Assembly: GCF_003574095.1 (NCBI RefSeq)
Contig: NZ_QWLA01000003.1
Coordinates: 1-64,000, forward strand
DNA: 64,000 bases
From: Calidithermus roseus
GTDB taxonomy: Bacteria > Deinococcota > Deinococci > Deinococcales > Thermaceae
Direction: 5' to 3'
The notes under the pieces are model-generated. The model was not told where the DNA came from, searched no databases, and saw nothing but the letters and a program-made list of their open reading frames with translations. Positions 42,096 through 51,126 of the stretch are shown here, piece by piece. Positions within the stretch are counted from its first letter, which is position 1. The number at the start of each line of letters is the position of its first letter. The position numbers and the translations under genes are program-made.

Positions 42096-43528
42096 ATCAG
42101 CTCTACAGGTTCAACCGACAGTGCCAGCTTGGCCTCTTCCCGCATGGTCTGATACAGCTTGCGGGCAAACTGCTGGAGCTTCTCCACGTCGCCTTTTTTG
42201 CTTACCTCGAGACCGTGGATCAGCAGGCTCTTGTTGCGGCTTTGCAACATACCCTGGTAGCCGCGCAGGTCGGCTTCGGCAAACTGCCCCAGCGCCGGGT
42301 CGCCCAGGTGGCGCAGCAGGGCAATGCTTTCCAAAAGCCCCAGCTTTTGCACCGGCCTAATCTGTTCGAGCGGCTTTCCCAGCCAGTCGGACAGGGCCTG
42401 CCGCAGGTAGGCTTGTTCTTCGGGGCTCAGGTTGGGGTCGTCATCGCTGCGGCCCCGCACCGCCAGGCGGTGTTGCAGGACAAGCTCGAGGGACCGGTAG
42501 TAATAGAGAGCTGCGGAGACCGGCTGCCGTTCCCTGCGTTCTTCCCCTAGTTGCAAAAGCGTCGTAGTCAACCAAAGAACACCCTTGGGCTCCGCAAAAC
42601 CCTGCGATTTTAGCAGGGCAACGATGGCCTCAAGGCCCTCTTTCTGCTCTTTTAGTCGCTGGGCGTGGCGAGCCAGGGGATGATTGCGGTACGCGTCTTG
42701 AGTCAGGAAGTTGAAGAGGCGTTGGGCGTTGCTCGAAGCACCCTCAAAGTCAAGGGCGTACCAACGCTGATACATTTCGCAAAGGGCTGCATACACTTCA
42801 AATTTGCCCTGCCCAGTTTTTCTTCTAAGGGCCTGGTAGCGGTCTGCCGCTTTGCCAAACTCCCGCGCCCTGTAGAACTCCTGGGCCAGGTGCTCGTCCA
42901 GGTCCCCCAGCACCTCGTGGGGGTTGGGTAGCAAAATCAGCTTCTCGGTTCCGGCTACCGGCTTGCGCAATGTGGCATCATACTTATCGCTGTCTACATA
43001 GGCTACCCGCAGGCTGGGATAGACCCGCTGGAGGAAGTAACCCGCTGCAGCCATTCCTGCACTCATGGCCTTGGTGCCACTAGTGAGGTCCAGGGCAATC
43101 TTTTTATCAGGATGTTTGCGTACCTGCTCACCCACCGCTTGGTAGAGCTGGGTCACATCGCTTTTATCTATCTCAATGGGGTAAATCGAACGACCTAGGT
43201 CTTGCTGAAGCTGAGCTAAGTAGCTCTTGCTCTCGGGCGTGTGCAGTACATACAGTTCAGAAGCGCCCAGGCCCAAAGCGGCTAGAGTAGTGGCCTCTGG
43301 GCTGGTGCCCAGGGTATGAATCGAAACGTCAAAGGTTTCTCGCAGGGGGTAAATCTGCGGTTCTTGCCGCCAAAGTTCGAGCAAAAGCGGCCAGATCCTC
43401 TCAGCATAAAACTGCTGAGCTTCTGCACTCCCTGGCTCTTGGGTTTTAGAAACTTTCTGCTGTTGGGCTTTGAGTTCGTCCCAGGCTTGCTTGATCTGGT
43501 CTTTCAAAGCTTCCGTCTCGTTCTTCAT
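42092..43528 (-). CDS. CARF-HEPN CRISPR-associated protein (TIGR02710/Csm6-like), copy B
   Basis: A 478-aa protein, promoter-proximal in the operon with cas1 and cas2. Residues 60-180 form a CARF domain (VSIHTLGTSPEATTLAAL; IALDLTSGTKAMSAGMAAAGYFL), the same SGTK-type motif as copy A. The C-terminal domain has the HEPN motif RNKSLLIH near residue 430. The two copies share architecture but little sequence identity. It has an extra N-terminal helical segment of about 50 residues. RNase activity triggered by cyclic oligoadenylate is expected from the family. Confidence 0.82.
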   Translation of the reverse strand: MKNETEALKDQIKQAWDELKAQQQKVSKTQEPGSAEAQQFYAERIWPLLLELWRQEPQIYPLRETFDVSIHTLGTSPEATTLAALGLGASELYVLHTPESKSYLAQLQQDLGRSIYPIEIDKSDVTQLYQAVGEQVRKHPDKKIALDLTSGTKAMSAGMAAAGYFLQRVYPSLRVAYVDSDKYDATLRKPVAGTEKLILLPNPHEVLGDLDEHLAQEFYRAREFGKAADRYQALRRKTGQGKFEVYAALCEMYQRWYALDFEGASSNAQRLFNFLTQDAYRNHPLARHAQRLKEQKEGLEAIVALLKSQGFAEPKGVLWLTTTLLQLGEERRERQPVSAALYYYRSLELVLQHRLAVRGRSDDDPNLSPEEQAYLRQALSDWLGKPLEQIRPVQKLGLLESIALLRHLGDPALGQFAEADLRGYQGMLQSRNKSLLIHGLEVSKKGDVEKLQQFARKLYQTMREEAKLALSVEPVELM

Positions 43529-43842
43529 CCTCTACCCCTTTTTGCAGCGGATTGAAAGCCCGCACCCGCCCAAACCCCAGGCTGGTCTTGGCCCCCACCC
43601 CCGCATAAAAAGCAAAGCGTCCCAGCGCTTGGAGCCACTGGGCCTCGGTAGGACTGGCTTTAGTCTAACCGCAAACTCCGGGAATCTCACGGGGGAGGGT
43701 GATCTTCCGCTTAATCGAGGACCCTCCTGGCGCTTAGGCTGGAGGGGAAGGCCCGGCGGGGGCATTTTTCCACTTGCCTCGGCGGTAGGATTCAGCTGCG
43801 GCATCGCAAATCCGCCAACCCGGCTTTCGGAGGACGAGGGGG
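43529..43842. other. Gap between CRISPR operon and alcohol dehydrogenase
   Basis: About 310 bases holding the divergent promoters. I find no confident -35/-10 pair, no repeats of the CRISPR type and no supported gene. GTAGAGG lies directly before the minus-strand start. The composition is mixed, with GC-rich coding-like stretches that could be gene debris. Confidence 0.3.
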
Positions 43843-44865
43843 ATGAGCCCGAAGCTGCCACGAACCATGCGGGCGATGGTGCTCGAGAAGCCAGGGCTGC
43901 CGCTGCGGCTGGAGCAGGTCGAAGTGCCCAGGCCCCAGGCCGGGCAGGTGCTCATCCGTGTCGAGGCCTGCGGGGTATGTCGCACCGATCTGCACATCCT
44001 CGACGGTGAGCTGAAAGAACCCAAGCTCCCGCTCATCCTGGGCCACCAGATCGTCGGGAGGGTGGTCGAGAGCGCTCCGGGGGTCGAGCGCTTTGAGGCG
44101 GGGGAGCGGGTGGGGGTGCCCTGGCTGGGCTGGACCTGTGGCCGGTGCCGTTACTGCCTCGAGGGCCGCGAGAACCTCTGCGAGCGGGCTGAGTTCACCG
44201 GCTACACCCTCGACGGGGGCTATGCCGAGTACGCCGTGGCCGACGCGCGCTACTGCTTCTCGCTGCCCGAGGGGTATACCGATGCCCAGGCCGCGCCGCT
44301 GCTGTGCGCGGGGCTGATCGGGTACCGGGCCTACCGGCTGGCCGGGGAGGGGGTGGAGCGGCTGGGCCTGTACGGTTTTGGCGCGGCGGCCCACATCATC
44401 GCCCAGATCGCGGTGCATCAGGGGAAGCGGGTCTACGCCTTTACCCGCGCGGGGGACGTCGAGGCCCAGGACTTCGCCCGACGGTTGGGCGCGGTCTGGG
44501 CGGGCGATTCGGCCTCTAAGCCGCCCGAGCTCCTCGATGCGGCCATCATCTTCGCTCCCCTCGGCTCGCTGGTGCCGGCTGCGCTCGAGGCCACCGCCAG
44601 GGGCGGGGTGGTGGTGTGCGGGGGGATTCACATGAGCGACATCCCCTCCTTTCCCTACCGCCTGCTGTGGGAAGAGCGCGTGGTGCGCTCGGTCGCCAAC
44701 CTCACCCGGCGGGATGGCGAGGAATTGCTCGCCATCGCCCCCCGCGCCGGGGTACGAACCCAGGTGCAGGTTTTCCCCCTCGAGCAGGCCAACTTAGCCC
44801 TGGAGCGGCTGAGGAGCGGTCGGGTTCAGGGGGCGGCGGTGCTGGTGATAGATGACGGGAGGTGA
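43843..44865 (+). CDS. Zinc-dependent alcohol dehydrogenase family protein
   Basis: A 340-aa medium-chain dehydrogenase. The catalytic zinc Cys is in GVCRTDLHILDGEL, and the next motif reads GHQIVGRV where most members have GHE. The four structural-zinc cysteines are intact in CGRCRYCLEGRENLC. The nucleotide-binding region (LGLYGFGAAAHIIAQIA) has GFGAAA instead of the usual GxGxxG. It probably oxidises alcohols or reduces aldehydes with NAD(P). It starts an operon with the small PEBP gene, three bases downstream. Confidence 0.85.
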   Translation: MSPKLPRTMRAMVLEKPGLPLRLEQVEVPRPQAGQVLIRVEACGVCRTDLHILDGELKEPKLPLILGHQIVGRVVESAPGVERFEAGERVGVPWLGWTCGRCRYCLEGRENLCERAEFTGYTLDGGYAEYAVADARYCFSLPEGYTDAQAAPLLCAGLIGYRAYRLAGEGVERLGLYGFGAAAHIIAQIAVHQGKRVYAFTRAGDVEAQDFARRLGAVWAGDSASKPPELLDAAIIFAPLGSLVPAALEATARGGVVVCGGIHMSDIPSFPYRLLWEERVVRSVANLTRRDGEELLAIAPRAGVRTQVQVFPLEQANLALERLRSGRVQGAAVLVIDDGR

Positions 44866-44868
44866 ACG

Positions 44869-45297
44869 ATGGCCTTTGCCTTAAGCAGCAGCGCCTTTGC
44901 TCAGGGGAAGCCGATACCGGCCAAATACACCTGTGACGGGCTGGACATCTCTCCACCGCTGGCGTGGAGCGACGCCCCCAGAGGCACCCAGAGCTTTGCC
45001 CTCATCATGGACGACCCGGATGCGCCCGCCGGCACCTGGGTGCACTGGGTGCTGTTCAACCTTCCGGCCCAGACCCACCAGCTGGCCGAGAAGGCCGTGC
45101 AGGGCGTCCAGGGCCGCAACAGCTGGGGCAGGCTGGGCTATGGTGGCCCGTGCCCCCCCTCCGGCACGCACCGCTACTTCTTCCGGCTCTACGCCCTGGA
45201 CACCCTGCTGCAATTGCCCGCCGGGGCCACCAAGGAGCAGGTGCTGCGGGCCATGCAGGGGCACGTCCTGGCCCAGGCCGAGTTGATGGGCGTCTAG
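44869..45297 (+). CDS. YbhB/YbcL-family PEBP (Raf-kinase-inhibitor-like) protein
   Basis: A 142-aa protein with the phosphatidylethanolamine-binding-protein motifs: SPPLAWSDAPRGTQSFALIMDDPDAP, GTWVHWVLFNLP, and GPCPPSGTHRYFFRLYALD. The bacterial members are of uncertain function. A secretory signal is not obvious. It follows the dehydrogenase gene immediately. Confidence 0.9.
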   Translation: MAFALSSSAFAQGKPIPAKYTCDGLDISPPLAWSDAPRGTQSFALIMDDPDAPAGTWVHWVLFNLPAQTHQLAEKAVQGVQGRNSWGRLGYGGPCPPSGTHRYFFRLYALDTLLQLPAGATKEQVLRAMQGHVLAQAELMGV

Positions 45298-45375
45298 CCC
45301 GTCGCTGATGGGGGTGGTAGGGCCTAGAGCCGCCTGCGGGGCATAGTCGCTCGAGGCTCCCAGTTCGCCCGCATC

Positions 45376-45392
45376 GCGACAGGATTTGTCGC
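45376..45392. promoter_or_regulatory. 17-bp palindrome upstream of a small membrane-protein gene
   Basis: GCGACAGGATTTGTCGC has six-base perfect arms around five bases and lies 24 bases before the ATG at 45416. An operator is the likely role. The regulator is unknown. Confidence 0.4.
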
Positions 45393-45415
45393 ATTCCCGC
45401 CGCACCCTGTGGGCC

Positions 45416-45586
45416 ATGGGAAAACCCCATGCACTCCACACGAAGGGCGGTTTGGGCAAGTGGCTCGTGGCGCTCGGCCTCATCCTGGCACTGCTCGCGC
45501 TGGTGCAGCCGCAGGGCGGGGCGCATGTGTCCACGCAGCCTGCGGTGGTGGATGGTGACGACGTCAAGACGGGCACGGGAGGGTGA
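45416..45586 (+). CDS. Small single-pass membrane protein (56 aa), hypothetical
   Basis: A short frame with one clear hydrophobic helix (WLVALGLILALLALVQP) after a basic start (MGKPHALHTKGGLGK), and a short acidic tail. No ribosome-binding site is strong. A palindrome stands upstream and a terminator-like hairpin follows 16 bases after its stop, which supports a real transcription unit. Function unknown. It may be a secreted peptide if the helix is a signal sequence. Confidence 0.45.
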   Translation: MGKPHALHTKGGLGKWLVALGLILALLALVQPQGGAHVSTQPAVVDGDDVKTGTGG

Positions 45587-45602
45587 GGGATCGGGCGCAC
45601 GC

Positions 45603-45625
45603 AATCCCCGCTTTGAGCGGGGATT
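45603..45625 (+). terminator. Perfect hairpin ending the small gene
   Basis: AATCCCCGCT and AGCGGGGATT pair perfectly around TTG. It lies after the small membrane-protein gene and before the next promoter. T-rich sequence follows only weakly (TGTCCTTCGATTTGGG). It could also be an operator for the next gene. Confidence 0.5.
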
Positions 45626-45640
45626 GTCCTTCGATTTGGG

Positions 45641-45646
45641 TACAAT
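45641..45646 (+). promoter_or_regulatory. -10 box for the TPR regulator
   Basis: TACAAT stands 12 bases before the ATG at 45659 and there is no ribosome-binding site, so the message would have a leader of only a few bases. The layout resembles that of the vWA gene at 27095. Confidence 0.45.
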
Positions 45647-45658
45647 TCCTCACGCGGC

Positions 45659-47278
45659 ATGAAAGCATCCTTGAGCGACCTCGAGGCCACCCTGCGGCAG
45701 TTGGTGCATACCGGGCGTCTGGACCTCGCCACCAGAACCCTCGCGAGGGCTTTTGCCCAAGCCCGCACCCTCGAGGCCCAGCGCCAGCTTTTGTCGGCGC
45801 TGTTCCCCTCGATACCCAGGGGTTGGTTCCACACCGACGCCCAGGCCGCCGAGCTCTACGCCCATGCCCTGTGCCGTGTGCGGGAGCCGGAAGCGCTCTT
45901 GGCCTTCTGCCAAGAGACCGGGGTCGCCACTCCCATGATGGGGCTCTACCGCGCCTGGGCGCTTTCGCGGTTGGATCGGACGAAGGAGGCGCTGGAGGGA
46001 CTCGAGGCCCTGGATGAAGGGGCGCTGAGCGACAAGGGGCTCTACTGGCGCAGCCGGGCGGAGGTGGGGGCCAAGCTGGGCTTGCCGGGCTGGGAGGAGG
46101 CTTTCGCGCGGGCCAAGGAGCACCTCACCCACGAAGTCCTGGGGCGTTGCCTGATCGACGAGGGGAGCTACCTCTACGCGGCGGGCCGGGTGCCTGCCGC
46201 CCGCGCCCGCTGGTCGGAGGCGCTGGCCTACCTGCGCAACGACCCCTATTACCTGGCCTGGGCGCACTACAACCTGGGCATCAGCGCGCTGGACGCACCC
46301 GCCGAGGCCGAGGGGCACCTGCTCGAGGCCGAGCGGCTCAGCCGCAAGCCTGCCGCCCGCCCCATCCGGGCCAGGGCGCTGTGCGGGCTGGGGGCTGCCC
46401 GGCGCATCCTGGGCGAGTGGCCCAGGGCCATCGCCTGCTACAGCGAAGCCCTGCGGGTGGCCGAGGAAGCCGACGACCGCCAGCAGGCCCTGTGGGGCCT
46501 TGGCCATACCCTGAGGCTTTCCGGTCGGACGGCGGAGGCGCTGGGGTACTTTCAGCAAGCCCTCGAGCTCGGGGCTTCGTCCTCCGGGTGGCTCCACGCG
46601 GACATCGCCGCCGCGCACCTGCTGCTGGGCGACGAGGAGGGGGCCAGGGAGGCCGCTGAGAGGGCGACGCACCTCAAGGAGCGGGGGCGCTTCCTGCTGG
46701 CGGTGGTGCGGGCGGAGTTGGAGCGGCGCCGGGGCAATCCCGTGAAGCTGGAGGGCTTCAAGCTGCCCAACCTGTGGAGCCTGGAAGAGGCTTTGTGTTT
46801 TCCCGAACTCTTCGCCCTCCTCGCCCCATCCGGGCCGGCGCTCGAGCCCAGGACCCAGGCCAGGGTCGAGGTCTGGGCGGCGGGACTGCTGCGGGTGAAG
46901 GTCAACGGGCGTCCCATCCCCCTCAAGCCGACCGGGCGCCCGGCGGAGCTGCTGGCGTTTTTGCTCGAGGGCGAGGGGGAACAGAGCATGGATGCCCTGC
47001 TCAACGCCCTTTACCCCGATGTCCCGGCCACCTCCGAGGGCCGCCGCAAGGCCTACAAATCGCTGTGGGAAAACGTCGCCAAGCTGCGCCGGGCGCTGGG
47101 CTGGCCCCAGAGCATCCGCAGCGAGGGCGGCTCGCTGCGCCTCGACCCCGAGGCCCACTGGGTCTACGACATGGACGACCCCCACGTTCGGGCCAGGAAG
47201 GTCTTCCTGGAGGGCATCTACAGCAACTGGGTCCAGGAGCGGCGTCAGGAACTCGAGGGCTCTCTTTTAGTCTACTGA
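45659..47278 (+). CDS. TPR-repeat protein with C-terminal winged-helix DNA-binding domain (SARP/BTAD-like)
   Basis: A 539-aa cytoplasmic protein. Residues 60-345 contain tetratricopeptide-like helical repeats (CGLGAARRILGEWPRAIACYSEALRVAEEA; ALGYFQQALELG). The C-terminal part has a winged-helix pattern of the OmpR/SARP type: RVKVNGRPIPLKPTGRPAELLAFLLE, SMDALLNALYPD, KAYKSLWENVAKLRRALG. Thus a transcription regulator with protein-interaction repeats is likely. It lies upstream of a WYL regulator and the type I-E cas operon, but no shared promoter is seen, so a link to CRISPR control is only possible. Confidence 0.7.
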   Translation: MKASLSDLEATLRQLVHTGRLDLATRTLARAFAQARTLEAQRQLLSALFPSIPRGWFHTDAQAAELYAHALCRVREPEALLAFCQETGVATPMMGLYRAWALSRLDRTKEALEGLEALDEGALSDKGLYWRSRAEVGAKLGLPGWEEAFARAKEHLTHEVLGRCLIDEGSYLYAAGRVPAARARWSEALAYLRNDPYYLAWAHYNLGISALDAPAEAEGHLLEAERLSRKPAARPIRARALCGLGAARRILGEWPRAIACYSEALRVAEEADDRQQALWGLGHTLRLSGRTAEALGYFQQALELGASSSGWLHADIAAAHLLLGDEEGAREAAERATHLKERGRFLLAVVRAELERRRGNPVKLEGFKLPNLWSLEEALCFPELFALLAPSGPALEPRTQARVEVWAAGLLRVKVNGRPIPLKPTGRPAELLAFLLEGEGEQSMDALLNALYPDVPATSEGRRKAYKSLWENVAKLRRALGWPQSIRSEGGSLRLDPEAHWVYDMDDPHVRARKVFLEGIYSNWVQERRQELEGSLLVY

Positions 47279-47380
47279 GCGCAAATAACTTGCTAATGAC
47301 ATGATGCCTATGAGCTAAATGGACATTTGCTGGGTGGGCTGTCGCTATACTCCGGTGCAAACCTTGGAGATCGAGCAGTC

Positions 47381-48433
47381 ATGGGCAAAACCACGCGACA
47401 CGAACCCGCCACCCACGAGAAAGCCCGGCGTCTTGGCGAGGCCCGGCGGTGGCTGCTGGCGAGGCCCTACACCGCGCAGGAATTGGCGGAGGCCCTCGAG
47501 GTGCACCTCCGCACCGCCCAGCGCTACATCGCCGACCTGGGAGCGGTGCCGCTGGACGATCGAAGCCGGCCTCCGCGCTACCGGCTCCTGACCTCCGAAG
47601 AGCTCAGCCCGGTGGAGGCGCTGGTCACGCACAGCGCGCTGCGTATGCTCTACCACCACGCTCCGGGGCACAACGCGCTCTACCTCGAGGCCCTCCTCAA
47701 GCTCGCTCGGCGGATGCCCGAGCCCGCCCAGAGCGTGGCGATCAAGAGCACCGAAGACCTCAAGCGCCGCCTCTCCCACCGGCTCGACGAGGGCGATGCG
47801 CTGGGCAAGGTGGCCGAGGCTTGGTTCCGCCAGCAGGTCCTGGAGTTCTACTACCACAAGCCCGGCGGCTCGGGGCAGGCCCGGCGTAACGAGGTCGAGG
47901 TCTACTTCATCGAGGTATCCCGCCTCAACTTGGGGGTCTACGTCATCGGCTACGAGCGGGGCTACCACCGCAGCCTGCGCACCTACAAGCTCAACCGCAT
48001 GAGCCGCATCCGCCCGATCGGGGAGGAGAGGGCCTATACCATCCCCGCCGATTTCGATCCGCGCTCGTACCTCTCCAACGCCTGGGGGGTCGTGGGCAGC
48101 AGCGGGGGGGAGCCGGTCGAGGTGCGCTTGAGGTTCAAGAAGGAGGCGGCCTACCGCCTGCGGGAAGGGGGCTACCCCGACATGGAGTTGCTGGACTTGC
48201 CGGAGGGGGGCCTCGAGGCGCGCTTCACCGTCGGCACCGATAACCACAGCTTTCCCCTCGAGCTGCTCTCCTGGGTGCAGAGCTGGGGGCCCAGGGTGGA
48301 GGTGCTGGAGCCGGAAAACCTCCGGCGGCGGTGGCTCGAGGAGGCCCGGCAGGTGCTGGGCGAGTACGCAGGAGAGGCCTATGGCGATGGAGGACGGGAT
48401 TTGTCGCAGTGGGGCGGGAAGGTGAGGCCATGA
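47381..48433 (+). CDS. HTH-WYL transcriptional regulator of the type I-E cas operon
   Basis: A 350-aa protein. The N-terminal helix-turn-helix (LARPYTAQELAEALEVHLRTAQRYIADLG) is followed by a WYL domain (VLEFYYHKPGG, RRNEVEVYFIEVSRLNLGVYVIGYE, YKLNRMSRI) and a C-terminal WCX-like region. WYL regulators often control phage defence and CRISPR genes by sensing nucleic acid or nucleotide ligands. Its stop overlaps the ATG of cas3 (ATGA), so it is the first gene of the cas operon and probably autoregulatory. A weak TATACT -10 lies at 47346-47351. Confidence 0.85.
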   Translation: MGKTTRHEPATHEKARRLGEARRWLLARPYTAQELAEALEVHLRTAQRYIADLGAVPLDDRSRPPRYRLLTSEELSPVEALVTHSALRMLYHHAPGHNALYLEALLKLARRMPEPAQSVAIKSTEDLKRRLSHRLDEGDALGKVAEAWFRQQVLEFYYHKPGGSGQARRNEVEVYFIEVSRLNLGVYVIGYERGYHRSLRTYKLNRMSRIRPIGEERAYTIPADFDPRSYLSNAWGVVGSSGGEPVEVRLRFKKEAAYRLREGGYPDMELLDLPEGGLEARFTVGTDNHSFPLELLSWVQSWGPRVEVLEPENLRRRWLEEARQVLGEYAGEAYGDGGRDLSQWGGKVRP

Positions 48434-51123
48434 GGCTTTCGGAGGCTGCAAGGGCTTTGTGGGCGAAAAGCGACCGGGAGAAGGATGAGGGCTCCTGGCA
48501 TCCGCTCATCGCTCATTTGCTCGACGTAGCGGCCAGCGCCGAGGTGATTCTCGAGCGTGAGCCCCCGAAGACCCTCGAGCTGTACGCCCGAGACCTGAAG
48601 CTCGAGCCCCAGCAAGCCAAAGCCTGGATATGCGCTCTGGCGGGGCTGCACGACATCGGCAAGGCCAGCCCGGCCTTCCAGCAGAAGTGGCCTGAGGGCA
48701 AGGAACGGGTCTGGGCCACAGGGCTAACCTGGTCGAGCGACCCCACGCCGCCGCCCGATGACGTTTCCCACAGCGTGATTAGTGAGGCAGTACTGCCCGA
48801 ACTCCTCGAGGGAAAAGGCTGGACTCCCAGGGCCGCCCAAAACGTTGCGGCTGCGGTAGGCGAGCACCACGGTTTCAGAGCCAGCCAAAAGAACCTTGAT
48901 GATGTGGTCTCCAAAGAGAGGGGTAAGGGCGTTTGGGACGAGGTGCGACGCGAGCTGTTCGAGGCGGTGCTCGAGGTGCTCGAGGTAGGGGAGGCACCCC
49001 AGGTCTGTATCTACGGGGGCGCGGCCTTCGAGCGCCTGGCGGGCCTGACCAGCTTCGCCGACTGGATCGGCTCGAGCCTCGACTTCCACCCACTTGGCAA
49101 CGACCTGGCCGAGTATTACCGGAACGCTAAAGCGCGGGCGGCGCAAAAGCTCGATAGCGTGGGCTGGTTCGAGCGGGAAAGCCTAATGCCCGAGCCGCAA
49201 AGCCTCGAAGCGGTGTTTGCCTACCTGGGCAAACCCAACCAGCCCTTCAAAGCCCGCCCGCTGCAAACCGTGCTCGAGGGCTTGCTGGAGGGGGTGGATA
49301 AACCCGCCCTCTTCCTGGTCGAGGCTCCAATGGGCGAGGGCAAGACCGAGGCCGCGCTCTATGCCCATCTGCGCCTGCAAGCGGCCAACGGGCACCGGGG
49401 GATGTACATCGCTTTGCCCACCCAGGCCACCGGCAACCTGATGTTCGAGCGGGCCAAAGCCTTCCTGGGCCGTTACGGGGCTTCCCGCAAGCTCGACCTC
49501 CAACTGCTACACGGGGCCAGCGAGCTGGTGGATGCCTACCAGAACATCGTGGTGCGGCCCAACGCGCCCAGCGAGGGGGAGGAAGGGGTAGGGGCGCAGG
49601 TCTGGTTCTCCCACCGCAAGCGCGGGCTCCTTTCGGAGTACGCGGTGGGCACGGTGGATCAGGCACTCTTGAGCATCCTGCCCACCAAGCACCACTTCGT
49701 GCGGCTGTGGGGTCTGGGCAACCGGGTGGTGGTGCTGGACGAGGTTCACGCCTACGACACCTACACCAGCGGCCTCATCGAGTCGCTGGTGCGCTGGCTG
49801 AAGGCCTTGGACTCCTCGGTCGTGCTGATGAGCGCGACGCTGCCCAAGGCCAAGCGGGAAAGCCTGCTCAGGGCTTTTGGGGCAGAGGAGTGGGAAGAGG
49901 AGCCTTATCCCCGCATTACGCGGGTGATCAAGGGCAATCCCAGGGCGACCACAGAGACTTTTGCAGCCCGGCCTCAACCCACCCTGACCCTGAAGCGAGC
50001 CAGGCTCGACCTCGAGGACATCAAAGAAAAGGCCCTCGAGCAGGCCCGTTCGGGCGGCTGCGTGGCCTGCATCGTCAACACCGTGCAGCGGGCGCAGGAC
50101 TTGTACCGGGCACTGGTGAGCAACCCGGATGGGGTCGAGGTTCACCTGTTCCATGCCCGCTACCCCCTCGAGGAGCGCCTCCAGCGCGAGCAAACCGTCC
50201 TCGCCAAGTTCGGCAAGGAGGGCGTGCGCCCCCATAAGGCCATCCTGGTGGCCACGCAGGTGGTCGAGCAATCTCTTGACCTCGACTTCGACGTGATGTT
50301 TACCGACCTGGCCCCGGTGGACTTGGTGTTGCAACGCGCCGGGCGGCTCCACCGTCACGCCCGCAGCCCAGAGGAACGGCGCGGCCATACCAAGCCGGTG
50401 CTGTGGGTGGCGGGCCTGGAGGAGGGGGGCGTGCCGGATTTCGATTCTACCGAGCGAATCTACGAGCGCTACATTCTGCTGCGGAGCTGGCTCGCGCTGC
50501 ACAGCCGCACCCAGATTGACCTTCCGTGCGATATTGACCGCCTGGTGCAGGAGGTCTACAGCGAGCCGCCGCCCCAGGGGCTTTCGGTGGAGTGGAAGAC
50601 GGCCCTCGAGCAGGCCCAGGCCCGCATGGACAAACGAGATTCTCAAGCCCAGGACGAGGCGTTTTACGCAGCCTTTGGCGACCCCTGCGAGACCGACTGG
50701 CTCGAGGCCCCCGACCCGCGCAAACTCCCCGACGACGAACCCAACCCCGACGACGACCCCAGTCCGCCCAAAACCCGTAAGGGTCGGCCCAGCGCCACGG
50801 TGGTGCTGCTGCACAAGGTAGAAGGAAGGCTCTGCTTGGATCCAGACGGGCAACAACCGGTCAGCCTGGCCGCCAAGCTCGAGCTAGCCGAGGCCAAGCG
50901 GCTGTTCGCCCGCTCGGTCAAGCTGAGCCGACATGAGCTTACGCGAAACGACTTCGAGGCCCTCAAGGCCCACCGCGAGAGCCAGGGCCTGGCGGCCAAG
51001 GTCTGGAGCGAAACCCCACTGCTGGCCCACGCCCATCCGGTGGTGCTCGAGGGGGGCTGCGCCGTGCTGGGGGAACTCGAGCTCGAGCTTCACTCCGAGC
51101 TTGGGGTGGTTTACAGGAGGTAA
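48430..51123 (+). CDS. cas3: Type I-E CRISPR nuclease-helicase Cas3
   Basis: An 897-aa protein. The HD nuclease at the N terminus has SWHPLIAHLLDVA and LHDIGKASPAFQ and a further His pair EHHGF. The SF2 helicase has Walker A PMGEGKTEAAL near residue 300, the DEVH box VVVLDEVHAYD at 437, MSATLPKAK, and the motif VI region LVLQRAGRLHRH. Cas3 unwinds and degrades DNA recruited by Cascade. An acidic, Pro-rich linker (LPDDEPNPDDDPSPPK) separates the C-terminal domain. AGGAGG before the following TTG start links it to cas8e. Confidence 0.96.
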   Translation: MRLSEAARALWAKSDREKDEGSWHPLIAHLLDVAASAEVILEREPPKTLELYARDLKLEPQQAKAWICALAGLHDIGKASPAFQQKWPEGKERVWATGLTWSSDPTPPPDDVSHSVISEAVLPELLEGKGWTPRAAQNVAAAVGEHHGFRASQKNLDDVVSKERGKGVWDEVRRELFEAVLEVLEVGEAPQVCIYGGAAFERLAGLTSFADWIGSSLDFHPLGNDLAEYYRNAKARAAQKLDSVGWFERESLMPEPQSLEAVFAYLGKPNQPFKARPLQTVLEGLLEGVDKPALFLVEAPMGEGKTEAALYAHLRLQAANGHRGMYIALPTQATGNLMFERAKAFLGRYGASRKLDLQLLHGASELVDAYQNIVVRPNAPSEGEEGVGAQVWFSHRKRGLLSEYAVGTVDQALLSILPTKHHFVRLWGLGNRVVVLDEVHAYDTYTSGLIESLVRWLKALDSSVVLMSATLPKAKRESLLRAFGAEEWEEEPYPRITRVIKGNPRATTETFAARPQPTLTLKRARLDLEDIKEKALEQARSGGCVACIVNTVQRAQDLYRALVSNPDGVEVHLFHARYPLEERLQREQTVLAKFGKEGVRPHKAILVATQVVEQSLDLDFDVMFTDLAPVDLVLQRAGRLHRHARSPEERRGHTKPVLWVAGLEEGGVPDFDSTERIYERYILLRSWLALHSRTQIDLPCDIDRLVQEVYSEPPPQGLSVEWKTALEQAQARMDKRDSQAQDEAFYAAFGDPCETDWLEAPDPRKLPDDEPNPDDDPSPPKTRKGRPSATVVLLHKVEGRLCLDPDGQQPVSLAAKLELAEAKRLFARSVKLSRHELTRNDFEALKAHRESQGLAAKVWSETPLLAHAHPVVLEGGCAVLGELELELHSELGVVYRR

Positions 51124-51126
51124 ACC

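Noticed and set aside
37274-43528. A complete type III CRISPR-Cas system
   Set aside because: The repeat style and CARF-HEPN proteins suggest type III, but no cas10 or backbone genes are in the window.
49906-49932. A CCCCGC...GCGGG hairpin inside cas3 that looks like a third repeat-like element
   Set aside because: The loop is a base longer, the flanks do not match the repeat, and such GC hairpins are expected by chance at this base composition.
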